Source: Caryophanales bacterium (lineage in GTDB: Bacteria; Bacillota; Bacilli; Bacillales; Bacillaceae_J). Taken from it: 64,000 bases of DNA. Made by a program: the position numbers and the translations under genes. Numbering within the stretch: position 1 is the first letter of the stretch; every line of letters begins with the position of its first letter. The stretch is from NCBI GenBank assembly GCA_012840465.1, contig DULJ01000040.1, positions 62,001-126,000 on the forward strand. The letters run 5' to 3'. The notes under the pieces were generated by a model, which saw nothing but the letters and a program-made list of their open reading frames with translations, was not told the origin of the DNA and did no database searches. Of the stretch, positions 30,604-38,833 are shown piece by piece.

Positions 30604-32367
30604 ATGAAAATAAAATTTTTAAGATTAATAATGGCAATGGTTTTAGTTGTAAGTTTTTCCCTTTCTACGAATATCGCCCATTTGGGGAAGGTTAGTGCAG
30701 CAGCAACGAGTGGGCAGGTATTAAGTTCTTTTGAGTTAAGATCATATTATGATACAAACAATTTCAAATATGCTAGTGCAGATTCTCAGCAATATTTGTA
30801 TAGCATAGATGGTGTCGCCACCAAAACAGGGGGTACAGTTCCTGCAAATGCAAAATGGGTAACCTTAAGTACTTTTGAGATTAGGTCCTACTATGGAATA
30901 AATAGCTTCAATTATGTTAGTCCAGATTCTCAGCAATATTTGTATAGCATAGATGGTGTCACTACTAAAACAGGGGGTACAGTTCCTGCAAATGCAAAAT
31001 GGGCAACCTTAAGTACTTTTGAGATTAGATCCTATTATGGAGTAAATAGCTTCAATTATGTTAGTCCAGATTCTCAACAATATTTGTATAGCATAGATGG
31101 TGTTACTACTAAAACAGGGGATACAGTTCCTGCAAATGCAAAATGGGCAACCTTAGGTTCTTTCGAGATTAGGTCCTATTATGGAGTGAATAGCTTCAAA
31201 TATGTTAGTCCAGATTCTCAGCAATATTTGAACTATAAAATTAATTCAGACCCAAATATTAATTTGGCAACTACTAATAATCTCACATTATCAGAAGGTG
31301 GCACGGCTACCCTCTCAGGTACTGTAAATGATCCGGATGAGGACATCGTAACTATTTCTGCGACAGTTGGTGGTAAAGCGAAATCAACAACTGTTACTGG
31401 ATCAGGATCCTGGTCCCTAACTTGGTCAGGATCGGAACTAGCTGAAGGGACGTATTCAAATATCGTTATATCTGCCAATGATGGAAAAGGTGGCACCGCA
31501 TCTGTCACATATACAGGTACAATTAGGGTCGATAAGACAAAGCCGGTTATTTCTTTAGTAGGATTATTGGCTAATGCAACATATCAGGAATCTGTTGCGC
31601 CAACATTTAGTGCTGCTGATAGTGGATCTGGTTTACAGTCAGTTTCCGCAACATTAGATGGGTTAAGCTACACATCTGGTACGGTAGTCAACACACCTGG
31701 TAGCCATTCATTAGTTATTACTGCTACTGACAAGGCTGGTAATGTAAATACACAAACAACTTTGTTTTTCATTAATAAGTCACCTACTATGATCTTATCA
31801 ACACCTGTTACCCATCCTCCTTTAGTCGAAGCAACAGGCCTAAATGATTATACACTCGCTGGTAGCATAAAAGATCTTAACGTGGGGGATCAGTTAACGA
31901 TTAAATACCGTATCAATGGTGGACCAACATTTAATGGACCAACCATTGTCGGAAATAGTAATGATCAACCCTTTAATTTAAAACTAACCTTACAAAATAA
32001 AAAGTTAAACTATAACGGAACTGATGTAAGTGATGTTCTGGTAGATGATCAAACCGTTACGATCGATGTTTGGGTTGAAGATAATAAAGGAGGATCTTCA
32101 TCAACTGAATCCAGGAGTATAGTAACTGACTTATTACCTGATGCTCCATTATCAGAAGTTTATGATATTGAGTCAACTAGTTTTAAAGTCAAAGATAATC
32201 AAACGTACACCTATCCAGTTGAATATCAGTTTATCATTCATAAAATGGATGGAGATACAGTGGTTTCAACAGAAGATAGCAGCTATCAAGATTCAAATGT
32301 ATACCACGTACAAAATACCCAACCTAACACAAAATATATAACTGAAATAAACGTTCGTTACAAATAA
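30604..32367 (+). CDS. Secreted repeat protein with Ig-like domains
   Basis: A 587-residue protein starting at ATG 30604 (GGGAGATGATTAGG). Signal peptide to about residue 35 (VSAAA). Then come four tandem copies of a 48-residue unit (FEIRSYYGVNSFNYVSPDSQQYLYSIDGV..KTGGTVPANAKW). Two or three bacterial Ig-like or cadherin-like domains follow (SEGGTATLSGTVNDPDED...; DKTKPVISLVGLLANATYQES...). There is no SLH, LPXTG or membrane anchor. It opens the surface-protein island that lies between the two halves of the secretion machinery and may be a secreted or pilus-associated adhesin. The repeat family is not known to me. Confidence 0.75.
   Translation: MKIKFLRLIMAMVLVVSFSLSTNIAHLGKVSAAATSGQVLSSFELRSYYDTNNFKYASADSQQYLYSIDGVATKTGGTVPANAKWVTLSTFEIRSYYGINSFNYVSPDSQQYLYSIDGVTTKTGGTVPANAKWATLSTFEIRSYYGVNSFNYVSPDSQQYLYSIDGVTTKTGDTVPANAKWATLGSFEIRSYYGVNSFKYVSPDSQQYLNYKINSDPNINLATTNNLTLSEGGTATLSGTVNDPDEDIVTISATVGGKAKSTTVTGSGSWSLTWSGSELAEGTYSNIVISANDGKGGTASVTYTGTIRVDKTKPVISLVGLLANATYQESVAPTFSAADSGSGLQSVSATLDGLSYTSGTVVNTPGSHSLVITATDKAGNVNTQTTLFFINKSPTMILSTPVTHPPLVEATGLNDYTLAGSIKDLNVGDQLTIKYRINGGPTFNGPTIVGNSNDQPFNLKLTLQNKKLNYNGTDVSDVLVDDQTVTIDVWVEDNKGGSSSTESRSIVTDLLPDAPLSEVYDIESTSFKVKDNQTYTYPVEYQFIIHKMDGDTVVSTEDSSYQDSNVYHVQNTQPNTKYITEINVRYK
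30715..31229 (+). repeat. Tandem 144-bp coding repeats (four copies, last partial)
   Basis: The marker AATGCAAAATGGG recurs at 30847, 30991 and 31135, exactly 144 bp apart. Copies 2-4 are nearly identical at the DNA level, including silent positions, while copy 1 is more diverged (FELRSYYDTNNFKYASAD). This indicates recent tandem expansion or gene conversion. Confidence 0.9.
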
Positions 32368-32387
32368 TGATTAGGAGAATGCTAGAA

Positions 32388-33569
32388 ATGAAGAATAGAA
32401 GAATAAGCGCCTTACTAACCGCTACCATATTAACTAGTTTACTAGTAGGAAGTTCCGTATATGCAGCGAGTTCACCTAGCACCGGCACTGTGGAAGTTAT
32501 AACGTTAGCAAATACACCATCCAATCTAACGATGAAGATGAATGAAACAACAGATACAAAATTATCACTCGCTTGGGAAGAAAATAATAATCCACTGGCT
32601 GTAACAAAGTATAAGTTGGAGTACTCGGACGATGGTAATCAGTGGACTGAAGCACAAATGGATCAGGATCTTAACGAAACCATTGTTGGATTAACTGGAA
32701 ATACGCGCTATCATGTGCGTATTTCTAGTTGGAATCAAGATAGTCCTGCAAAAACAAATGGAAGTTATTTAACCGGTCAGTTTATGACAAAACCAGCAAA
32801 GCCGGCTGTGCCAAATGGAAATGTTGATGGACAGACCATTAAAGTGAATTGGATCAATGTTCCAAATACAACTACAAAACTATATATGAACGGAAATGAG
32901 TGGCTAATAAACGCTGAAGACATTTCAAAGACATTTGACGGTTTAACACCAAATACACCTTATGAATTCACCATTGCATATGAAAATGAAACAGGTGTGT
33001 CGGATTTGTCTGAGAATTTGGTTGTGTATACAGATGCGATTAAACCAACTCATTTACAACTAATTGATAGAAGCCAAACATCTCTTACACTTTCAATTGA
33101 CTCAAATGGGAATCCTGATGGAACAGAGTATCAATATCGAATTGAAAATGAAGAAGGCGCAGAGTTATCTGTGAGCAGCTGGATGACGGCCAGAGAATTT
33201 GAATTTACGAATTTGGAACCAGGGCAGTACAAAATCTTTGCTAAAGCAAGAAATAGTTCAGAAAATACAGTTAGACCATTAGAGGCAACGGAAGAAATTC
33301 AACTCACTACAGGTACAGTCCCAAATGCCCCACAAGTAACAACTACGAAAACAGAAAACAGCATTTCTGTACAGTTATCGGCAGCATCTGGAACAACAAA
33401 TGTTGAGTTTCGTATTGTTTTAAAAGATGCGTCTAATCAGATTATCGATGAAACAGAATGGAGTAAATTAGGCGAAGGGTGGGCTTCAAATGGCCTTCAA
33501 ACAACGTTTAATGGCCTTTCTCCAAATGCGACATACAAGCTTGAGGGTCTAGCACGCTATGCAGATTAA
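32388..33569 (+). CDS. Secreted fibronectin type III-like protein
   Basis: A 393-residue protein from ATG 32388 (AGGAGAATGCTAGAA). A signal peptide ends near VYAA (about residue 27). Three or four beta-sandwich units with Fn3 character follow: TDTKLSLAWEENNNPLAVTKYKLEYSDDG...VGLTGNTRYHVRISSWN, and LTPNTPYEFTIAYENETG, TFNGLSPNATYKLEGLARY. Its mature N-terminus (TVEVITLANTPSNL) is shared with the protein at 34347 (VEIEIITLAEIPSL), so the two are paralogues. No cell-wall anchor is visible. Confidence 0.75.
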   Translation: MKNRRISALLTATILTSLLVGSSVYAASSPSTGTVEVITLANTPSNLTMKMNETTDTKLSLAWEENNNPLAVTKYKLEYSDDGNQWTEAQMDQDLNETIVGLTGNTRYHVRISSWNQDSPAKTNGSYLTGQFMTKPAKPAVPNGNVDGQTIKVNWINVPNTTTKLYMNGNEWLINAEDISKTFDGLTPNTPYEFTIAYENETGVSDLSENLVVYTDAIKPTHLQLIDRSQTSLTLSIDSNGNPDGTEYQYRIENEEGAELSVSSWMTAREFEFTNLEPGQYKIFAKARNSSENTVRPLEATEEIQLTTGTVPNAPQVTTTKTENSISVQLSAASGTTNVEFRIVLKDASNQIIDETEWSKLGEGWASNGLQTTFNGLSPNATYKLEGLARYAD

Positions 33570-33645
33570 TTAAAAGGAGTTACGGATTCCTGTTAGAGTA
33601 AAAATCATGTAATTACAATTAATAATTTGGAGGGTGAACAACAAT

Positions 33646-33945
33646 ATGCACAAAAAATCTTTTGATGAAGCATTTAAAGGTTATAGTGTACCTTCTAATA
33701 TCCGAATGACTTCGGAAGAAATTTGTAAAGAATTTAACATCAATGGTATTTGTGATCCTATGTATATTTCGAACGTGATTGCAAATGAGTTGGGTTTAGG
33801 GGATGGATGCGGTAATTTCAACAACAATAAACCTACTTTGGAGAAAATTGAGTATCTGTCCAAGAGATTAATGGAATCTTATAGGTCCAATATAACCGAT
33901 TTGAGCACAGTTGAATCGATTATTAAAACAAATATTATTAAATAA
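33646..33945 (+). CDS. Hypothetical small protein
   Basis: A 99-residue soluble protein. The ATG at 33646 lies about nine bases after GGAGGGTG. It contains a helix-rich core (MTSEEICKEFNINGICDPMYISNVIANELGLGDG). It resembles no family I know. It lies between two secreted Fn3-type genes and is followed by a leader terminator. Confidence 0.6.
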   Translation: MHKKSFDEAFKGYSVPSNIRMTSEEICKEFNINGICDPMYISNVIANELGLGDGCGNFNNNKPTLEKIEYLSKRLMESYRSNITDLSTVESIIKTNIIK

Positions 33946-34016
33946 AAAAATAACTTCCTTTATTTTTTGTGAATTTTGCTATTTGGTGTTCAACACGATA
34001 ATCCAATGAACCTAAG

Positions 34017-34061
34017 AAAAACCATTCAGAAAGATTATTTTCTGTATGGTTTTCTTTTTAT
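34017..34061 (+). terminator. Intrinsic terminator in the leader of 34091
   Basis: AAAACCATTCAGAAA pairs with TTTCTGTATGGTTTT around a six-base loop with a single mismatch, followed by CTTTTT. It ends only 30 bases before the ATG at 34091, so it is placed in the 5' leader of the next gene as well as after 33945. Confidence 0.8.
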
Positions 34062-34090
34062 CAAAACTGAAAGAGGGAGAGGGCAAAAAG

Positions 34091-34357
34091 ATGAAATTTA
34101 ATACGGATCTACCATTTAAATATCAAATTGTAACGGAAAAAAGTGTCTTTTATTACAACGATCTTGAAGATTTGCTAAAAAATAGTGGGTACGTTGTAAA
34201 GGGGATTGAACAAAACAAAAATCTACGTCCTGAGTTGTTAGACCAGCCGAAATTTCATAATCTAGCAGGTCCGATGTGGAATGCATACAGTGATGGAAAA
34301 CCTTGCATACGATATGAATTATATCAACGAAAGGGGGCTTATGATCATGAAGTATAA
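34091..34357 (+). CDS. Hypothetical protein
   Basis: An 88-residue protein after GAGGGAGAGGGCAAAAAG. Its start (MKFNTDLPFKYQIVTEKSVFYYNDLEDLLKNSGYVVKGI) is alpha/beta and soluble, and the end is aromatic (MWNAYSDGKPCIRYELYQRKGAYDHEV). No family is recognised. It overlaps the secreted Fn3 gene at 34347 by 11 bases, indicating translational coupling. Confidence 0.6.
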   Translation: MKFNTDLPFKYQIVTEKSVFYYNDLEDLLKNSGYVVKGIEQNKNLRPELLDQPKFHNLAGPMWNAYSDGKPCIRYELYQRKGAYDHEV

Positions 34358-35930
34358 AAAATGGGTTCACATAGCTTTAGCTGCATCTCTTCTTTCAGGA
34401 GTATTTACACCGACCTCATTTGTTTATGCAGCCAGTGATGTTAGTAATGTAGAAATTGAAATAATAACATTAGCCGAAATCCCTTCACTAATTATCACGG
34501 GGGTTAATGGTAATACGCATCATTTGAAAATTATTACCACGAATCCCCCAAATACAGACATGTTAATTGAGAAATCTTCTACCCCTGATTTTTCACAGTC
34601 TAATGAAGTTTTCATGGATTGGACGCCGATTACAAATGGACATGAGCTATCTGTATTTGTAGGGGATGGAGAAAGCAGCTATTTACGAATAAAAGCTCGG
34701 AATTTAGAAGGCATAGAAACTGAATTTTCAGCACCGGTTGTTTTGAATCAGGCCCCTACTATGCCAACATTGGCAAGACAAGTCTCTGGTACACATAGTA
34801 TTTCCCTTCAATTAAATGATGTAATGGGAGCAACTGATTATAAAATAAAGCGTACCGATCTAGGGACCGATGCAGTTTTTACTGGAAAAGACTATACAGA
34901 CTCTTCAGTGTTACCGGGGCGCCCCTACACATATGAATTTTGGGCGGAACGAAGTGGACAGCAAAGTGAAAAAAATACAATTTCGTTATGGACAAAGCCG
35001 GAAGCACCAGCACTATTTGTTACGAATACTTCAAGTAGCTCCGTTGAATTAGAAGTGAATTTGAAAGATAATCCACCAAATAGTGACATTGAAGTTCAAC
35101 GGGAAGGTGGAAATCCTCAGGTCCAAGGTCTAAAAATAACGGAAACCAATCTATTGGCCTCGAAAAGTTATGAATATCGTGTTCGCGTAAAGTCAGACAA
35201 TAATGAGTTTTCTCCATGGGTAACTCAAACTGTAACAACAGGAGAAAACACTTCATCGTTGCCTAGCTCAGGTGGTGGATCAAACGATCCGTCAACACAA
35301 GTAAATTTATCGGATGTGCAAATCAGCTATGACGAAAATGGAAAGCTTCGTATTATTGGCATCGATGAAAAAGCAGAATATAAATACTATGCTATAATTA
35401 CGGATTCCAATGGAAACCAAATTAAATCTCCCGTTTTCAATACTTTAAAAGAGTTAGAAGAATGGTTGCAAAAGAATTTAGTACCTGGACAAAAATATAA
35501 AATTTTAATAGGAATAGAAGTCGATAAAAATAAACGTCTTGAAAAAACAATAGATTACACAGTGCCATTAGATCCAAATAAAGCGGATTCCGCGTTGAAT
35601 AACATTAAAATCAAAGCAGATGGAGAACCAAATACACGCACCTCTTGGGTAGAATTTGATTTGGCAGCGATACCTACAACAGTTGAGATAACGCTCAATG
35701 GTCAATCCAAAAAAGCCAAAGGAACTGTACTAAGATTTGAACATTTAGATGATAACAAAACCTATACAGCGGATCTTAGGGTCTATGATAATAACACTGA
35801 TAAAGCTGCATCTCAACAATTAGAAGTTCACACACCTAACCGGACAGCACCAGAAATTCTTGATGCCTCGTATCATCAAGGTGAAATTGTCTTAGATGTT
35901 GTAAGTGTAAATGGATTACGGCAGGATTGA
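34347..35930 (+). CDS. Secreted fibronectin type III-like protein, larger paralogue
   Basis: A 527-residue protein. ATG 34347 is nine bases after GGGGG; the ATG at 34341 is too close. Signal peptide ends at VYAA (about residue 28). Beta-sandwich repeats follow (SISLQLNDVMGATDYKIKRTD..., SSSVELEVNLKDNPPNSDIEVQ...), then a Ser/Gly linker (SSLPSSGGGSNDPS) and two more unfamiliar beta domains. It shares its mature N-terminus with 32388. Probably exported and wall- or pilus-associated; there is no anchor motif. Confidence 0.75.
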   Translation: MKYKKWVHIALAASLLSGVFTPTSFVYAASDVSNVEIEIITLAEIPSLIITGVNGNTHHLKIITTNPPNTDMLIEKSSTPDFSQSNEVFMDWTPITNGHELSVFVGDGESSYLRIKARNLEGIETEFSAPVVLNQAPTMPTLARQVSGTHSISLQLNDVMGATDYKIKRTDLGTDAVFTGKDYTDSSVLPGRPYTYEFWAERSGQQSEKNTISLWTKPEAPALFVTNTSSSSVELEVNLKDNPPNSDIEVQREGGNPQVQGLKITETNLLASKSYEYRVRVKSDNNEFSPWVTQTVTTGENTSSLPSSGGGSNDPSTQVNLSDVQISYDENGKLRIIGIDEKAEYKYYAIITDSNGNQIKSPVFNTLKELEEWLQKNLVPGQKYKILIGIEVDKNKRLEKTIDYTVPLDPNKADSALNNIKIKADGEPNTRTSWVEFDLAAIPTTVEITLNGQSKKAKGTVLRFEHLDDNKTYTADLRVYDNNTDKAASQQLEVHTPNRTAPEILDASYHQGEIVLDVVSVNGLRQD

Positions 35931-36026
35931 ATGAAGCACCAGCATAAGGTATAATCAACATAAGTATAGACATATCTTATTACCTTGAAAAAGGTTTCTA
36001 ACATACTATACGAGGAGAGGAACGAT

Positions 36027-36122
36027 ATGAAAAAGAAAAATCGTAAAGATTTAATTCGTTCTATTGCTAAAAAAGTAAGCGATCGTAATGATGAAGCTTT
36101 AAGGAGACTAAGTAAAAATTGA
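36027..36122 (+). CDS. 31-aa basic peptide, intact paralogue of 17549
   Basis: ATG 36027 follows GAGGAGAGGAACGAT and encodes MKKKNRKDLIRSIAKK then VSDRNDEALRRLSKN. The near-identical frameshifted copy at 17549-17706, where conservation continues in the shifted frame, shows that the peptide is under selection and real. Such a short, basic, probably helical peptide could bind nucleic acid or a membrane; function is unknown. Confidence 0.7.
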   Translation: MKKKNRKDLIRSIAKKVSDRNDEALRRLSKN

Positions 36123-36230
36123 GCTACGAGCCATCAGCAATCGATTAAAATAAATAAACTAAATTTAGTATTTTTTCAATTATTCATGCGTAAAATGATT
36201 CCCAAGAGAGTTTGATTCGGAGGGGAAAGT

Positions 36231-36461
36231 ATGAATAAACGAATTCATAAGAAATTATTAAAGCGAAATGGGGATGTTGAAATGAGTATGTTAGTTGAAA
36301 AGTTAGCCGTGAAAAAAGTCCCTAAGAACATAAATATCAATCCTAAGAAAATTTATGCTGCAACAGAAAAATTAGAAGTAAAAAGAGGACGAGTTCAGTT
36401 AAATCCTAATAATTCTGATCATAGAGATTGGTATGAGAACGATGAAGACTACGATATATAA
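36231..36461 (+). CDS. Putative antitoxin of the PemK-like module
   Basis: A 76-residue protein 13 bases upstream of the PemK-like toxin gene. It has a basic N-terminus (NKRIHKKLLKRNGDVEM) and an acidic, aromatic, extended C-terminus (NNSDHRDWYENDEDYDI) of the kind that wraps MazF/PemK toxins. It has no clear AbrB or RHH signature. The antitoxin role is inferred from position and tail. Confidence 0.65.
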   Translation: MNKRIHKKLLKRNGDVEMSMLVEKLAVKKVPKNININPKKIYAATEKLEVKRGRVQLNPNNSDHRDWYENDEDYDI

Positions 36462-36474
36462 ATAGGTTGGTATA

Positions 36475-36843
36475 ATGAGTAAATATTCAATTGGTGAGAT
36501 TTATGATGTTGAAGTAGAATTTGATGAAAGAGACGGACGGGCTAAGACTAGACCGGTTGTCATTATAGATGTTAAGAATGGAGATCCAATCGTTGTTCTT
36601 GTTGCTGCACTCACTGGTCAGGGTCCCAAAAACCCTCCAACCTTTTTCGACCAATATAAAGTTGCCTTGAAGGATTGGAAACAAGCTGGCTTGAAAAAAG
36701 AATCCTTTGTAAAGTCTTCTAAAACATACACTTTTGATGCTAGTTCTTTAAGAACATATCGAGGTACATTGAGTGAAGAAGATCTATTAATGGTTATAAG
36801 TAATGTTTCTAATAACGCTGAGTCATTTAAGCTGTCAAATTAA
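36475..36843 (+). CDS. PemK/MazF-family mRNA interferase-like toxin
   Basis: A 122-residue protein. YSIGEIYDVEVEFDERDGRAKTRPVVIIDVKNGDPIVVLVAALTGQGP has the opening strands of the PemK/MazF barrel with the Arg-Pro-Val-Val signature after the loop; the conserved downstream Ser/Thr region (LRTYRGTLSEEDLLMVISNV) also fits. It probably cleaves RNA and, with the upstream gene, forms a plasmid-stabilising addiction pair. A strong terminator follows. Confidence 0.8.
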   Translation: MSKYSIGEIYDVEVEFDERDGRAKTRPVVIIDVKNGDPIVVLVAALTGQGPKNPPTFFDQYKVALKDWKQAGLKKESFVKSSKTYTFDASSLRTYRGTLSEEDLLMVISNVSNNAESFKLSN

Positions 36844-36853
36844 ATAGTTGCTA

Positions 36854-36886
36854 AAAGAGCTGATTCTTTATGGATCAGCTTTTTTA
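36854..36886 (+). terminator. Intrinsic terminator after the PemK-like gene
   Basis: AGCTGAT (36858-36864) and ATCAGCT (36874-36880) with a nine-base loop, preceded by AAAAG and followed by TTTTT. Confidence 0.85.
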
Positions 36887-37027
36887 ATGTTTTAATGTTT
36901 AAAAGATAAAAGGACAAAAAATAAGACACCCAAGTATTTATTCTTTTATAACAGTTTATTTAAGTATATTGCTATATTTAGATGTATATAGTATTATTAA
37001 AGAAAATACTGGAAGGGTGCGAGATAT

Positions 37028-37672
37028 TTGCAAAACTTATTATCAGTAGATAAAGTGGCGGAAATCTTAATGGTTCAAAAGAGAACAGTTACAGACTGGT
37101 TAAAGGCAGGGAAAATAAGAGGTTTTAAGTTAGGAGAATCTCAAAGTGCACTTTGGAGAATAAGTGAAAGTGATCTAGAATTGTTTTTAAATTCACAAGC
37201 GAATATTCCCAAATGGCAAGTAAGTCCAGATCTATGTGATTCTCTCGAACAATATCTAGAATATAGCCCTTTTAGCAAAAGGAAAGATGCCGATGAAGCA
37301 TGTATTGTAGCGATGTTAGAGAAGAGACTACCAATGTTTGATTTTTACAAAGAAACTTTAATTCCACTTTTATTAGCAGTTAATGTAACTGATAATATAG
37401 ATCGCTATTTAATGAGGGATGTTTATCATGAAATTCACTGCAAATTGGGTGGTAGTGGCACTAAGGAAAATTATAAAGAGGTAGCTGGATTTATTGAGAG
37501 CAAACTTTTAAGTAAAAACTATAGTGTATATAAGAATCGATTAACATATGAATCAATTGATAATCTATATTACTATTTAAACCAACACTATCTTGTTTTC
37601 TTTAAACTAGAGGAAGAAATTAAAAAGAGGGTAAAGAATAGGAAGGTACAAATTGATTTAGATGATATCTAA
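37028..37672 (+). CDS. Excisionase/MerR-type helix-turn-helix protein
   Basis: A 214-residue protein starting at TTG 37028 (GGAAGGGTGCGAGATAT). Residues 1-55 are an excisionase-type winged helix-turn-helix (LLSVDKVAEILMVQKRTVTDWLKAGKIRGFKLGESQSALWRISESDLELFL). The remaining 155 residues are an unfamiliar helical domain (CIVAMLEKRLPMFDFYKETLIPLLLAV...). It lies directly upstream of element D and is one of the few candidates in the window for an element-specific transcription regulator. Confidence 0.8.
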   Translation: MQNLLSVDKVAEILMVQKRTVTDWLKAGKIRGFKLGESQSALWRISESDLELFLNSQANIPKWQVSPDLCDSLEQYLEYSPFSKRKDADEACIVAMLEKRLPMFDFYKETLIPLLLAVNVTDNIDRYLMRDVYHEIHCKLGGSGTKENYKEVAGFIESKLLSKNYSVYKNRLTYESIDNLYYYLNQHYLVFFKLEEEIKKRVKNRKVQIDLDDI

Positions 37673-37735
37673 AAAAATGCGGACTTTTTAAGAACTGTTT
37701 TACGAAAAATATATGATATTCTATTAACATAGAAA
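37673..37735 (+). promoter_or_regulatory. GGAC/GAAC promoter element, copy D (before the SLH operon)
   Basis: GCGGAC at 37679-37684, GAAC after seven bases, TATGATATTCTAT and TAACAT starting 46 bases after the first G. It begins at the stop codon of the helix-turn-helix gene and precedes the SLH gene at 37802. Confidence 0.7.
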
Positions 37736-37738
37736 ACT

Positions 37739-37775
37739 TTGGCAATTCTAGAAAGAGTAGATTCGGCAATTTTTT
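37739..37775 (+). terminator. Imperfect leader terminator before the SLH gene
   Basis: TTGGCAATTCT (37739-37749) pairs at eight of eleven positions with AGATTCGGCAA (37759-37769), followed by six T. It starts about ten bases downstream of the expected start of transcription from element D and ends about 27 bases before the ATG. Confidence 0.5.
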
Positions 37776-37801
37776 CTATCAAAATGAAGGAGGGAGTTAT
37801 T

Positions 37802-38833
37802 ATGAAGTGGAAAAAGAGATTCACGGCTGTCGCTCTAGCTTCAAGTATCGCATTCACTGCATTACCAGCCGCTGCAGCAAACCCTTTTAAGGACATCAAG
37901 GGACATTGGGCTGAGAATGTAATCGATTGGGCCTATAACGAAAAAATAACGTATGGCTACCCAGGCGGCTTGTTTATGCCAAACAAAACACTAATTGAAA
38001 AAGAGTTTCTTGCCATGCTGATTCGCAGCTACACTGATGCATTTGGACCTGAAAAAATGAAAGAAATGGAAGATAAAGGCTTTGCTGGTTTCTATGAATT
38101 TGCAAGAATTCAAAATTATCCTGTCGTGAAGCAAGATGGCTTCATTACACGCCAACAAGTTGCTAACCTTGTTGTAGGTACACAAGGCAAAAACTATACC
38201 GGTCGTGATGCGATTCATTACTTGTTGCTGAACGGATTGGCAAGCGGAAAAGATCCGAATAAAATTACAATTGCCAATTTCGGAGCTGAAGACATCCTAA
38301 CTCGTGCCGAAGCGGTTTCATTTATTCAAAATGTATTGGCTAAAGGCATTAAATTAAGCGATGGCACACCAATTTTATACCCAAGACCTGCCGATCCTTC
38401 GGAACCATTACCTAAAATTGGAGACAATGATCCTATTACTCCAATTGGAAAAAAGCCAACAACACCGCCAAAACAAGAAACAACGAAAAAATGGACACCA
38501 GGAGAGTATACGGTTCTTGGCAAAAAGACTTTTACGAATTTTAAAGATAATGGAACCAGTGTAACATTTACAATGCCAAAAATTGATGGATATAATTTTG
38601 GCGGTCAATATCATGATGATACAAAATTTATTGATTTGGAAGTAGGAAAAACTTACACTTTTGACAAAGGAAAAAATGGTGTAATTACTGTTGCGATAAG
38701 AAAGGCTAAAGGCGGTTTAAATATTGAAGATTATTCAATTATTATTGATACTATGGAAGTAGTACCTTTAAACACAGCGTATAAAGATAGAGTACCATTA
38801 AAATCTGTACTCGAAGGGTTGGGATTAGAATGA
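37802..38833 (+). CDS. SLH-domain surface protein
   Basis: A 343-residue protein from ATG 37802 (GAAGGAGGGAGTTATT). Signal peptide ends at AAA-A (about residue 26). It carries one clear SLH domain (FKDIKGHWAENVIDWAYNEKITYGYPGGLFMPNKTLIEKEFLAML) and two weaker ones up to about residue 190 (ILTRAEAVSFIQNVL). A Pro/Thr-rich spacer (TPIGKKPTTPPKQETTKKWTPG) leads to a beta-rich C-terminal domain. It should be held in the cell wall by the SLH part. The stop overlaps the next start by four bases (ATGA). Confidence 0.85.
   Translation: MKWKKRFTAVALASSIAFTALPAAAANPFKDIKGHWAENVIDWAYNEKITYGYPGGLFMPNKTLIEKEFLAMLIRSYTDAFGPEKMKEMEDKGFAGFYEFARIQNYPVVKQDGFITRQQVANLVVGTQGKNYTGRDAIHYLLLNGLASGKDPNKITIANFGAEDILTRAEAVSFIQNVLAKGIKLSDGTPILYPRPADPSEPLPKIGDNDPITPIGKKPTTPPKQETTKKWTPGEYTVLGKKTFTNFKDNGTSVTFTMPKIDGYNFGGQYHDDTKFIDLEVGKTYTFDKGKNGVITVAIRKAKGGLNIEDYSIIIDTMEVVPLNTAYKDRVPLKSVLEGLGLE

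Noticed and set aside
30715-31229. Regular 144-bp repeats that could be mistaken for a CRISPR-like array
   Set aside because: They are in frame, translate to a 48-residue protein repeat with no unique spacers, and lie inside a signal-peptide-bearing gene.
33580-33630. Another copy of the GGAC/GAAC promoter element (ACGGATTCC...ATCATGTAATTACAATTAAT)
   Set aside because: The spacing between the two parts is about nine bases too short and the GAAC half is absent.
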